Source: Microvelia longipes (Eukaryota; Arthropoda; Insecta; Hemiptera; Veliidae). From it: DNA of 64,000 nucleotides. The stretch spans positions 76,545,855 through 76,609,854 of the forward strand of contig JACMZG010000008.1 of NCBI GenBank assembly GCA_018340805.1. The letters run 5' to 3'. Each line of letters starts with the position of its first letter. Within the stretch, counting starts at the first letter, position 1. Under the pieces are notes generated by a model that was given only the letters and a program-made list of their open reading frames with translations, had not been told where the DNA came from and made no database searches. Below are positions 32,701 through 43,335 of this stretch, one piece after another. A program made the translations under genes and the position numbers.

Positions 32701-35700
32701 TTAGCAAAAACAGAATACAAATGGCCATTGTAAACAGTTTTACCATCCATATGGATTTGTGATAACTGTTAAGTACTGTGTTAAGAAATGCTCATTGCCC
32801 TGAGTTAACAATTTTGGCTTAGAAATCAAGTGTCTGATATTTTTAGCTTAATATTTCTTGAAATGGAAAGAATACAATATCCCTCTGCCCTCCTTACCTA
32901 ATAAATTTATTTTTTGTTAAGTGTTAATACCAAAAAAATATTAAACTAGAAAAGTCTTCTCGCCAAATTTATGCTTTGTTAATAGTCAGGTTTACAGTAA
33001 TACTTTTGCTGTTAATACTCCAAAAGACAGAGTGGCAAAAAAACTCCGTCCGTTCCAATTGACTCAACCTGTTTGATTAGCAGATACCATCAAAATATTT
33101 CTTCTCCTTACTGACTTTTAAGATTCTGGTAAAAATGTAAACCTAGGAATGAATTTTCAGCTGAATTATTAATGATAATGGTAAATTCAATCTTTTAGCA
33201 ACCATGTGTTCTAGGGCACTTTACACATAGTCTTGCGCCAAAGGTAGTGTGTAGATGATCTAAGATAGAATGATGGACCATTGCTGGCTGATCATTCAGA
33301 TCACCTCACACCCACCTAGGTTCACCAGATAGTATTTTAACAAATAGTCTCTCACTTTTTATTTGACTTTTTATTACATAATTGACAGAAACTTCTATAT
33401 AACTTTGTTGACTTATTAACATTGATTATTTTGTTTATTATTAATATTATAACATTAACTACTTTACTTGTGCTGCAAAGTTACCTTCTCAAGAGTTAGA
33501 GAGCCTTCTAGCTAGAGTGAGCTTCTGCCTCACTCTACCTCTTATCATACTCTGGTGTTACTGATTCTCTGCCGTCTCACTTCGGAGTTCCAGAGCACAG
33601 GCGACCAAAAGAATCCACTCCACACAATGCTTTATAATTGCTGATTGCTTCTCAAGCAAGCATCTGTGAACTTGCTAAATTAGCCTGATATTAAGTGAGG
33701 CCTCTATATTGAAGATCCACCCAACAATCATTCAACCTCTTGAGAATCAGCTCTACTCTCATTTTGAGGAAAAACTAACATCAGTAGGCCCGCTATTAGT
33801 GTAAAAACCAAGCGGCCTAACTGAGATTTGAGCGTGGGCTGCCTTGAGACTAAAGGAGACCCTGGGTGACCTTAAAAAGACCTGACACTCTAACCAACTG
33901 AACCCTAAGTTATTCTCATAACTTTTAGTTGATACCATGAGTATTATTTTATTGTTCGAGGCTTTTAATATCCTTCTTTTAATATGATAGCAAGTATCAA
34001 AAATAGCTAATTCTTTGACAACTCTTTAATTTTTTGTCTTATGGGTTTTCCTTTGGGTCTTACGGTGTTTTCTAACATCTTCAAACAATGTCTCTACCTT
34101 GCAGGTACCTTACTGGTTGTTTAGAGCCTGATGTTGCCTTAATGATTTCTATAAATGAAAATGGATCTTTTAAATCTACTTTGTTTACTAGGGAGAGGAA
34201 TAAACATACAGAACTTTGGGATGGACCACGGACGGGTAAGAAAATCGTCAATTATAAAGCTACAAGAGTTTAAGATGTATTTTATGTCTTGTATCTTAGC
34301 TGGTTGTATTGACCTGTTATGGAATCTCCTCTTAATTGTTATATTTAATTATTATGTGTATAAAAGTAATTCATAGGTTGTTATTAATTAAAAATAAACA
34401 ATAAATGATGTTCCAAAATGAGCATAAAACCTATACTTTCATGTACCCTCATGTTAAATATAGCTCTACAAATTATGTTAAAAATAATCCATCAGATAGT
34501 ATGGCCACATTGGCTGATAAATGTAATAAAATTAACTTCTAATAATATCTTATAAATTTTGCATTACCTTTGTATCATTGTATAAATATATTTTTTTTAA
34601 TATAATTTATTTATAATTATACATTGTTCATTTGAATTAGTTTGACTAGACCTATTTTCTCGTCTTGTTGTGATTGAAGATGTATAGCAGTCTATTATAA
34701 TATAATCTACTATTAATAGTATAATGAAACTTGTAGGTTTCCTTGCTATACTTATAGGGTAGACACCCCAAAAATTTCTGGTCAATAGTTTAATCTAATC
34801 TTAAGTTATTTTTTCAGTGTTAAGTGGACTCACAATTTTTTAACCACCTGTAAATAAAATCTCACAAAATCTACTTTTATGTTATCAGGGACATTTAAAG
34901 AAGGTTTTTAATTCACTCCAGTAAGGGTAAGATGTACCCTCTGCGATTTTTTCATGAAAAGCCTTTGAAAGATTAGAAAAAAACACAATTTGATGTGGAG
35001 TTCAATTTTTGGAGGAAAAAAATCACCTTCTCATAGGCAAAATTTGCCGTTGTTAATTTGGAAAACGTACTCAACTTTCTAGAAATGTCAACATTTTTTA
35101 CTTGCAAAATATTTATTGTTCAATTTAACAAAAAAAGCTAGGAAACATTTATTAAAGAAAATTACTCATAGCTTTTATAACACATTTGCATTTTTGGTGG
35201 CAAAGTTAAAATACGTGTTCAGCACCCCCCAAAATCGTGGAATAAGCCAAAAAGTAGAACTTTTATAAAACTTTCCTGGTACACCCAATTCGTTTGCTCT
35301 GTTAACTGTATTATGTGTACTAGGTATTATTATCAGATTTTAAAAACTTATTTTTTATTATATTTTTTGTATCACAATACAAAGTAAAATATTGTATTAT
35401 ACATCTAGCATTGTGATACTAAACAAAGTATAAGAAGAATAAGCTTTTTTAAAAATATAGTGTTTTATTTTGATAATCAAAAGATGTGAAAGAAGAAATG
35501 AGAATGATAAATTATTTTAATACCAATTAAATTGATGAAGACTTCAGACCTTTTTAAAGATTTATTTAAAATAAATAGATGAAGAGCTTTCGCCCAGGGA
35601 TCCTGAGCTTCGTCAGTTCTTGAAATTGACAAAAATGAAAATTTTGACAATTAATAAAATTTTGAATGTTCTTTTACGTCACGTGTTAGAATTGAAAAAA

Positions 35701-38700
35701 ATTGTAACCTCTAAGGTTCACGAGTTAGGTAATTACTGTCTTTGATATGATTTTCAACACTTTAATCTACACCATATAACCAAAACACTGAATCAATTCT
35801 TGAAATTGACAAAAATGAAAATTCAGACAATTACTAAAATGTTGAATGTTTTTTTATGTCACGTGTCTAACTAAGTAAATAAATTTACAAAAACGGGAGG
35901 GTAAAGAAAAAAATTAAGGTTTTAAGATAATATTATAATAAATACTGCTAAGATTTTTAACAGTCCAATAGGCTCTAAAGATAAATTATTTTTAAGGAAT
36001 TAACTGAGAGGGGTGTTTAAGCCTTGCTTAGCATATATGTTGACAGTAAATGTTACTTTTTAATTAATACTGATTGGTTTTATTAGGTCCAGACAAAGCT
36101 GTTTCATATTTTGGTGTGGATGAATCTTATCCGATGTTAGAATTGAAAAAAGTTGTAACCTCTAAGGTTCACGAGTTAGGTAATTACTGTCTTTGGTATG
36201 ATTTTCAACACTCTAATCTACACAATCTAACTGAAACACTGAGTAGTATCATACCAGAGAGTAAATGCCAGGTAAATAACATATCTCTGTCATAAATTAT
36301 TATTATTTTTTTTTATTTTTTTTTTGCTTTTGTAAAAACTTTATTGATAAATAAATTACAGCTCAAATAAAAATACAACAAATTTTGGAATACAGCATTT
36401 TGTAACAGTAAAGGCTACCTCTCACCGGAGGCAAAAATTCCTTTGATATTCTGTTAAGTACTGGATATTTATGAAAGTAACAAAGAAAAAGTCTTTCCAC
36501 AAATCGTACATGAATTTACCGAGCATTTTTAACCTACCGTAAGGCCATCGTCAATACCAAAATTATGAATAAAAATAACAAAAAGCAAATGGTTAAATTA
36601 ATTACTTGTTTTCTTCCTCTGCTTTTTTAACTAACAATTTTAGTGAGTCATACTGTATGTCATGATACAGTATATTTATCAAAGACAAGTAATTGACGGC
36701 TCAAGTTAGTTAAAAAAAAAGTTAAATGCTAGCCTGGGGTTCTATGAGAGTATAAAATCCCACTCAAACAGTTTTAGAACTTGACTTTGATGTTTTGCAT
36801 TGCTTACTAAGTACTTATACTGTGTGACATATTGTAAGATGAGAGTTCTATTAATTATCATCAGATATTTTACTGTAAAGGCTTATATACGTAATAAGTA
36901 AACATATTTAATTAGTATGGGTCAGAGAGGAACCATAATCTGGTGTGAAATGATGAGTAAGGTCTGAGATGAAGTAATTTCACCTGCAACTGGCTATGAA
37001 AGGATTTTTTTTTAAAAAGCAGTTTTTTGCATTATTTACAAATCAATATCTATCATGTTCAAAGTCTTATTAAAAAACTGAACTCTTTATCACATTATTT
37101 TTACCTATTAAGAAATGTTGCATCTGTTGAATTGTTAAAAAACTATTATTATGCTTTAGTGGAAAGCTCATTAACTTATGGTATAATTTTTTGGGGAGGT
37201 ACGTATGAAGTATTAATAAATAATTTATTTATATTACAAAAATCTATAATAAACAATAATAGTCAAAATAATTACTTGACAAGATATCAAAGTAAGCAAA
37301 TGCTTCTTGTAGAATCCTGTAATAAAGATATTAAATTTCAACCTTTGTATATTAGAGGTATAAAAATCTATAACAATTTACCACTCCAAATTAGAGAAAT
37401 AAATAGAATCAGCAATTTCAAAAAACACCTTAAATGTTGGCTGTATGTGCAAAAAGAATTGAAGTTATGAACCTTAAGAAAAAGTTATGTTATCAACATA
37501 GGTTCATCCATTTATTCATGATTACTGTTTTGTTTTGTTTTTTTCTGGAAAAGTCATAAATAAAAAGCTAAAAAGTCATAAAATAAAATTTACTAATATA
37601 TCTCTTTTTTCTACTTTGTTTTTAAGTTCTTTTTTATCTATTTTCTCAATATACTTTTTATTGTATTGATTTACAATTTTAATTTTGTAAAATTAAAATT
37701 TAATAAAAATTAAAATATGTTAACTATTATGAAACCGCTAGAAGACGTGGTCTTTAAGAAATTGCTCCCACACACGGGTTTATCCTTGTGGGATTTCACA
37801 TAAAACTAATCATATAAAATATGTCTGTGCACATTGAATATTTGTCTTTGTATATTATGTGTAATAAAAGCTTTTTGGAAAAAAATACATAAACAGCAAG
37901 CAGGAGTCTGCTGGGCGCCCTTCTCTTTGAAAATTGCTATATTTAGGCCAACTGTCATGAGGGAACAGATGATACAACAAGAGCCGGCGCCCAAAGACTC
38001 CTTATTTTGCTTTGAATGTTAAGTTTTGTGTTTTTTTTTAGGAAGTAATGAACCCTGAAGAATCGATACATTCTCTTAGAGTTATCAAGTCTGAAGCAGA
38101 GCAGATATTAATGCAGAAGACATGCGATATTATATCCAACTGTTTTATTTACTCCATGAAGAATATTAAGAAATTGTCTTCAGAGCATCAGGTATAAAAT
38201 TAATCTGTCTTTTAGTTATAGGTATTATTATTTATTATAATTAGATTTTTAGGGTAGGTATAAAACCCATGCACTACAACTGTCTTTGGTACGATTCCCC
38301 TTGGGTTAACTCTTTACAGGAGATCTTTTTCCTTTGATTAGTTGTAGGGTTTTGGTCACAAAGTCTTCATCAGGGTCTTTAACTCTGTTTAAGGTAGCTT
38401 TCCCAAATAACATAAATCTCTCATATGCTGGGGCTTCATATTAAAGTATGATGTGTGTTGCTGATTCGGAGGATAGCTCACAAAGTCTGCAGACAGGCTC
38501 TTTTAAGTATTTTCCTATGTTATTCATATGTTTGCGTAGGTGATAGTGACCAGTTATCAAGCCAGCCACTAAAGTTAGATTTTTCTTGTTAAATTTTTAA
38601 CTGGAACAGGTGCATTGTTCCAGTGTAGCTGATGATTGGTTTTTAGCCATTCTCTGATTGCACTCTTGCAATAACTGGTTCTGGTTTTGTTGGTGTTTTT

Positions 38701-41700
38701 TTATGAATCTTGTCTGTCTAGGTCTAGAGCATCTGCCATCTTATTTTCATGTATTCCTTTATGCCCAATAACCCATCTAACTGATACAGTGTTGTTTGGT
38801 AAACATTCCCATACCAGTTTAGAGCCTCATCTTCTGTACACCATTATTTCCCTCCTCTCCTTCACTCCATTATTTCCCTCCTCTTCTGTACACCATTATT
38901 TACATCTTTTCCTTTTCTCCATTATTTCCCTCCTCTTCTGTACGCCATTATTTACCTCTTTTCCTTTTCTCCATTATTTTCCTCCTCTTCTGTACACCAT
39001 TATTTACCTCTTTTCCTTTTCTCCATTATTTCCTTCCTCTTCTGTACACCATTATTTACCTCTTTTCCTTTTTTCCATTATTTCCCTCCTCTTCTGTACA
39101 CCATTATTTCCCTCCTCTCCTTCACTCCATTATTTCCCTCCTCTTATATACACCATTGTTTACCTCTTTTCTTTTTCTCCATTATTTCCCTCCTCTCCTT
39201 CACTCCATTATTTTCCTCCTTTTCTTCACACCAAATACAGGACTTAGTTTGGTTTGGTCAACCTCTGCAGTTCCTCCATTTCAATTTTACCTTCCTCTTC
39301 TACAATCACTACAGCTACATAACATAACCAAAGACCTAAAATTTATACTTCCTTACACCATTTTAAACATTTTTTTTTTTTTATATTTGACAAGTATTTA
39401 ATTGATATTTGACATGGTAAATGCGCAGGTGTATGCTCTAGTGGACTGTGAGGCCAGAATGGAAGGAGCCGAGATACTTGCTTACCCACCTGTTATTGCA
39501 GCAGGAAACAATGCCAATATTATACATTATATAAAAAATAACCAAGCTTTCAACAGCAGCGATTTACTTCTTATGGATGCAGGTTTGGTATTTTACTTGT
39601 AGCATTGTTATTTTACATGTAGGTTTGTTATTTTACATACAGGCTTGTTTGTTCTACACATAGAGGAATATATAGTAAATAATCAGTACTAATAAATAGA
39701 AATATAGTACTAATCAGTGGTTCTACATTTAGAATATTATTTTACATACATACTTTATGTTTATCTTTGGTTAGCCTCTAGATGAATGAAGAACAGGGCC
39801 AAGGATTGTGCTCTGAACTTTGTTAAGTTTTCCTAAAACTAGTATAAAGTTAACTAAGACTTAAATTTTTATTTTATTATGAAGTTGAAAAGAGTAGCTA
39901 AATAATATTAAATAAATTATGTTTTTCTCAAGGATTAAAAAATAAGGCACACTAGGGGCATTGTTCACGTAAAATTTCAATACAGATCGCTTTTCCACAA
40001 GAGTATGAAATTGAGAATTAATGTAATCAATTAATAAAATTTCATCAAGAATAATTCATGGACGAAAATTAACCAAGTAATAAAGTTATTTTATTCATCG
40101 TCTAATTAATCTAAATAGCTCTAAAGAAGTATATGTTAGTATAACATTCCATACGCACTATTGATCATGGATTTTTTTATTACATTTTGAAATTGTATCT
40201 TTTATAAAAGTGTTTGTTTTAAATAATAATATAATTTGTCTGGATTGTAGGGAGTGAACTACACGGGTATTGCTCTGATGTAACGAGATGTTGGCCAGTG
40301 AGAGGGGAATTCACTGACCCACAGCGCACTCTCTATGACATTGTGTTAACCGTACAAGAACAGTGTCTCAAATACTTACAAGATAACAGACCCAGCCTGG
40401 ACTCAGTGTTAGAGTACATGAATGAGGAGCTCTATAAGAGACTGGCAGAGGCTCACGTCCTTACTAAGGCAGCCCACGATCAGAACCCCAGAGTTGTAAG
40501 TGAGCCACTTTTTTGTTTCCTGTATGATGCTGAGTCTAATTTTTTGTTTTTGGAAATTCATTGACCACATGTTTTAGAAGGTCTTGTAAATGAATACCAG
40601 CATCATATGGTCTTCACTACATTGTTCACTCACTATACAAAGCTAGGCCGGTTTTCATCAGTTATGGCAAAAAAGATTTATTAAAATTTCCAATGAACAG
40701 CCAGAATGTCAGGGTACCATCATTAAAAGACAGCTATGTGGCATCTACAGTGCCAAAGAATTGAATTCAGATCTCTATCAGACTGCCTAAAGAGATTAGG
40801 CAGAGATTAAGAGACTTGTTAATAGTTAATAATTACTTCTGTTAACAATTACCTAGTCTACACAATGTGTTGAACACTGGGTTGAATCCTAGACACCGAT
40901 TTTACTGTGTGTAGACGGGGGTTTAACCCTCTTCTACATGGAGGAAAATCTCTTCTTTATGTTTAAGAAACTTTCAAATTTTATTCATTAGGCTGTTTAT
41001 ATCTACCTTGCCCGTCCTCTCCATAAATCTCTATTAAAAAGGAGGTCTGTTGGCTAAGCTATGTTGTTGCAATTACTAATTATTTGATCTTAAGTTTAAC
41101 TGTGTTTAGGTTTCATCCAAATTCTGCCCTCACCATGTCGGTCATTATCTCGGGATGGATGTTCATGATACGGCCACAGTACCCAGGAAGAAACCTGTAT
41201 CTCAAGGAATGGTCGTTACCATTGAACCAGGTTGGCTTTAGTTATATCATTTTTATACTACCGAGTTTTGCAAAACATGAATAGTTGACACAATATAATC
41301 GTGCGAGAGACACCAAGGAAATGTAACAAGCAAAATGCAATGCTACATCTGGGAACTGTTCCATCATTCGACATTCGTCATCATTGATGGCTTGACATAA
41401 TGTCATGTCCCACTCTGTTTCGTTACGTCTAACTCATCATTCAGGCTCTGTCGGCGCCCTGATGAGTTAGACGTAACGAAACAGAGTGAGACATGAGATT
41501 ATGTAGAGCCCTCAATGATGACGAATGATGGAACAGTTCCTAGATGTTACATTTTCTTGGTGTCTCTCGCACAATTATATTGTGGTTTTAGTTACTTTAC
41601 ATTTTTTAATGTAATTTTCAATTTAAATTTTCTACCCTATTAATAAAATTTGAAGTATTTACACGTTCAATACCTCTTATTTATATGTCACTACCCTTGC

Positions 41701-41903
41701 CTCATTATTTTAACATAACTAATAAAAGCTTTAATTTCACAGGTGCATATATCCGTCAGTCAAATGATTTTGCCAAAGAAGAATTCAAAGGAATAGGCAT
41801 TAGAATAGAAGATGATGTTCTAATAACAGACAATGGTATTCAAATATTGTCTAACAAATGCCCAAAAACAACATCTCAAATAGAGCAGCTATGCAACAAT
41901 TAA
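29487..41903 (+). CDS. XPNPEP3: Xaa-Pro aminopeptidase 3 (mitochondrial), first exon not found
   Basis: Metallo-aminopeptidase of the M24 (pita-bread) fold that removes an N-terminal residue preceding proline; its yeast counterpart Icp55 trims imported mitochondrial proteins. Exons: 29487-29626, 31308-31480, 34105-34235, 36087-36271, 38042-38191, 39429-39582, 40251-40495, 41110-41230 and 41743-41903 (TAA). All junctions are GT-AG and phases agree, giving 485 residues; human XPNPEP3 has 507. The first visible exon carries [17 protein letters not shown], matching the conserved LGQP...HPHL...PGE start of the mature enzyme. Metal ligands are all present: Asp in LLMDAG, Asp in SDVTRCW, His in [12 protein letters not shown], Glu in TIEPG and Glu in RIEDD. 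The exon at 29487 begins with two bases of a split codon and has no in-frame ATG, so one more upstream exon must encode the start and the mitochondrial presequence. Introns contain LINE, MITE and 5S-like repeats. An ATTAAA overlaps the stop codon; no other polyadenylation signal is clear. Confidence 0.93.
29723..29813. repeat. (AT)n(GT)n microsatellite
   Basis: TA tract followed by a GT tract, about 100 nt after the donor of XPNPEP3 exon 29487-29626. Confidence 0.9.
30385..31010 (-). mobile_element. 5S-like repeat family, copy with split 5S block
   Basis: The 5S-like block (30483-30584) is interrupted by about 35 extra bases including GGAGTATGGTATAAG. Body motifs as in other copies down to ACACACATACAGACAGACAA; the hairpin end is missing. 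Confidence 0.75.
31500..32135 (+). mobile_element. 5S-like repeat family, copy with deleted 5S block
   Basis: Starts in XPNPEP3 intron only 20 nt after exon 31308-31480, with CCTCATTTATACTGTAGGTA and the terminal hairpin. The 5S block is reduced to AAAGTTAAAAGGATGACCAC at about 31963-31982. Ends GTTCCAAAGTACCCCATACCC. Confidence 0.75.
32388..32692. repeat. 305-bp near-perfect fold-back repeat
   Basis: Two arms of about 145 bp are inverted copies of each other: TTGAGGAGGAATAGGTCCTA, GCCGAGCTTTCGATATAATT, TTAACATATTAAATAATAAC and CAGTTACATGGTTACTAACA read outward to inward on the left and as reverse complements on the right, with a small AT-rich centre near 32540. Each arm contains CTTGAAAACGAT...ATCGAAAGCTCGGC, similar in layout to the stem and GAAAGC block of the Penelope-type ends in this window. 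In an XPNPEP3 intron. Confidence 0.85.
32693..33784. other. intron stretch without recognised features
   Basis: XPNPEP3 intron. 33180-33330 is slightly GC-richer (GATGGACCATTGCTGGCTG) and may be an old SINE tail. No coding content. Confidence 0.4.
33785..33915 (-). mobile_element. tRNA-derived SINE head
   Basis: Minus strand begins TTAGGGTTCAGTTGGTTAGA with GTGTCAGGTC, a clear tRNA A-box region, followed by GGTCACCCAGGGTCTCC and a B-box-like CGCTCAAATCTC about 75 nt later. The anticodon arm does not fold into a proper tRNA, so this is a SINE head or tRNA pseudogene rather than a functional tRNA. Confidence 0.6.
34380..35574. other. intron stretch without recognised features
   Basis: AT-rich XPNPEP3 intron between exon 34105-34235 and the repeat block at 35575. 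No conserved frame or repeat family recognised. Confidence 0.45.
35575..35870. mobile_element. repeat arms enclosing a copied exon fragment
   Basis: Two direct copies of a 75-bp sequence (35616-35683 and 35796-35868; TTGAAATTGACAAAAATGAA, GACAATTA, TTGAATGTT, CACGTG) flank a copy of part of XPNPEP3 exon 36087-36271. To the left, the minus strand carries CTGACGAAGCTCAGGATCCC then TGGGCGAAAGCTC, a 7-bp stem between a CTGACGA and a GAAA block, like the Penelope-type ends elsewhere in the window. Confidence 0.65.
35684..35790 (+). pseudogene. partial duplicate of an XPNPEP3 exon
   Basis: 107 bp that match 36135-36241 of the functional exon with about seven differences. It contains ACCTCTAAGGTTCACGAGTT and GGTAATTACTGTCTTTG, where the Trp codon TGG has become TGA. 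No splice sites flank it, so it is not an alternative exon. It lies 345 bp upstream of the true exon in the same orientation. Confidence 0.85.
36300..36570 (-). pseudogene. probable LINE 3' end fragment
   Basis: Begins on the plus strand with a T-rich run (tail on the minus strand), then ACTTTATTGATAAATAAATT and AGGCTACCTCTCACCGGAGG. A similar layout (ATATCCTTTATTTAATTAAT then GGCTACCCCTACAGAGA) occurs at 61925-62045. Both look like 3' UTRs of minus-strand LINEs. No coding part is recognisable here. Confidence 0.45.
37027..37880 (+). pseudogene. LINE 3' fragment (RT C-terminus and 3' UTR)
   Basis: Open frame with [20 protein letters not shown], then [26 protein letters not shown] and a stop at 37470: the thumb and C-terminus of a CR1/Jockey-type RT. 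The 3' UTR holds CACACACGGGTTTATCCTTG and TGTATATTATGTGTAATAAA, and ends in an A run near 37880. The same 3' UTR recurs at 51531-51670. Inside an XPNPEP3 intron. Confidence 0.8.
38270..38830 (-). pseudogene. LINE fragment with RNase H domain
   Basis: Minus-strand translation gives [20 protein letters not shown], the GH..I..N..AD signature of the ribonuclease H domain found in I- and LOA-group LINEs, then HYHLRKHM and [15 protein letters not shown], a CxxC...H zinc-binding tail. A stop and frame changes show it is decayed. Begins 80 nt after XPNPEP3 exon 38042-38191, antisense to the gene. Confidence 0.75.
38820..39236. repeat. pyrimidine-rich minisatellite, about 50-bp unit
   Basis: About eight units alternating CCTCTTCTGTACACCATTAT and TTACCTCTTTTCCTTTTCTC with CATTATTT. 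The plus strand is almost purine-free apart from A. It adjoins the RNase H LINE fragment and lies about 190 bp before XPNPEP3 exon 39429-39582. Open frames across it (rich in Ser, Phe, Leu) are repeat artefacts. Confidence 0.9.
39640..40250. other. intron stretch without recognised features
   Basis: XPNPEP3 intron between exons 39429-39582 and 40251-40495. The phrase TTGTTATTTTACATGTAGG recurs locally (39590-39640). Otherwise nothing recognised. Confidence 0.5.
40500..41105. other. intron stretch without recognised features
   Basis: XPNPEP3 intron between exons 40251-40495 and 41110-41230. No repeat family or coding content recognised. Confidence 0.5.
41264..41583. mobile_element. fold-back MITE copy 2 (most complete)
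   Basis: A long inverted repeat of about 145 bp per arm: ATAATCGTGCGAGAGACACC, GGAACTGTTCCATCATTCG, CTCTGTTTCGTTACGTCTAA and CTCATCA recur as reverse complements around a centre near 41455 (GGCTCTGTCGGCGCCCTGA). The outer left end reads AGTTTTGCAAAACATGAATA. No coding. Sits 34 nt after XPNPEP3 exon 41110-41230. Confidence 0.9.
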
Positions 41904-42019
41904 ATACTCATTAATATATATTATTTTTTTAACTCTATTGAGTATTTGTATTTTTAATACCTTATCTGATTGCCAAATTATTATGAAAAATCTCAGCATT
42001 TTCAAACACTATCAAAAAT

Positions 42020-42812
42020 CTGGTTCGGGGTACCTCGGAACTTTCTCACATCAGATTCGCTACGCTCATCCTCCCTGCTTTGGACTCGCTTCGCTCATCC
42101 TCAGAAAGTACAAATCGACAAATTTATACTACGACATGTCTTCGAACTCGCTTTCCTTGTCCTTAGATAGTAAATGCATCCGTTTCATTCTCTGTGGTCA
42201 CCCATACAGCACTGACCACACTCAATGCGACTTAACTTTTATGATCCAACAAAAATTATAGATATACTTGTTGTATTGAAACCAAACATTGTGTGTTTAT
42301 TTACTAAGTAAAGTTATATATTTGTACTAAATTTCAACTTAATTGAATTATTTTCTGATTTTTTACAATTTTCTTTAAAAAACGTACACAACTCATTTGA
42401 TAAAAATTAAACTAATGCTGATAATGAGATGAAACTTGGCACATATTATCCTATTACATAACTAGATGCTTGCCAAATTACAATTCGATGGCATTATCTT
42501 TCTGCGTTTTATGATTTTTTTAAGTCATTATTGCGAGTTAATGATGTCATAAAAAAATATTTTCCAAATAGCACAACTACATCGTTAGACTGATTTTTGT
42601 ACAAATTTTCAACTCTCCAGTATAAATACACTAGATGCTACACTGATAACAGACACACACACAGACAGAAAACTTTGATAAAACCACTTAGGAGGCCATA
42701 AAACATCTAAAAATGGACAATTTTGGTTTATACCGAAATCTGGTGAAAAAGGATTTCTTTGCAAACACAATACTTTTCCTATATACCTATGGTATAAATG
42801 ATGAAAAGTAAA
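42020..42812 (-). mobile_element. 5S-like repeat family, near-complete copy
   Basis: Starts GGGGTACCTCGGAAC, contains CTCGCTTCGCTCATCCTCAG, 5S-like block 42186-42250, all body motifs, and the terminal hairpin at 42772-42809. About 790 bp, between the convergent XPNPEP3 and PPAT 3' ends. Confidence 0.9.
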
Positions 42813-42999
42813 AATGTTATACATATATAAACAAATAAATATGTATTTGTTTATAACCAGGAGAAAAAGAAACCTATCAAAGATATAAGTCAAATAATGT
42901 AATAATTATTTGTATTTACCATGTTATCAGGAGGAATAAACTAACCATCATAATGAAGAACAAAGCTGACCAGAATATGTGTATAATATTATTACTTTT

Positions 43000-43335
43000 C
43001 TTCATTTATAATGTAGCTATCATATAGTAATATAGTAAAACTATACTAAATCAGTGGTAGGTATATAGGAAAAGTATAGTGTTAGCAAAAAAATCCAACA
43101 CCAGAATTTCACAGGAATCATCTGTTTCAGGTGTTTTTAAGACCTCCTGAGTGGTTTTCACAAAGTTGTCTGTATGTGTGCATGCCTCTTATCATTACAG
43201 CTCTCAGCATATTTATGCTAAAGAGTTAACATTTGTACAAAAATCGATCTTTAGGTCTAGTTGTACTATCTGGAAATAATTTGTATATGATGTCATTACC
43301 ATGAAATCATGACTCAACAAAAATTTACCCAATAT
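43000..43335 (+). mobile_element. 5S-like repeat family, truncated copy
   Basis: Starts TTACTTTTCTTCATTTATA, then AGGTATATAGGAAAAGTATA, GACCTCCTGAGTGGTTTTCA and CTAGTTGTACTATC; breaks off before the 5S block. The two adjacent copies (42020 and 43000) face each other with their hairpin ends. Confidence 0.75.

Noticed and set aside
33785..33915. Functional tRNA gene on the minus strand
   Set aside because: A box is good but the anticodon and T arms do not pair and the B box is off consensus.
38687..39247. 186-codon Ser/Leu/Phe-rich open frame
   Set aside because: Lies on the antisense of a LINE RNase H fragment and on a minisatellite; no signal of a real protein.
42609..42893. 94-codon minus-strand open frame
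   Set aside because: Lies mostly within a 5S-like repeat copy and has no conserved content.
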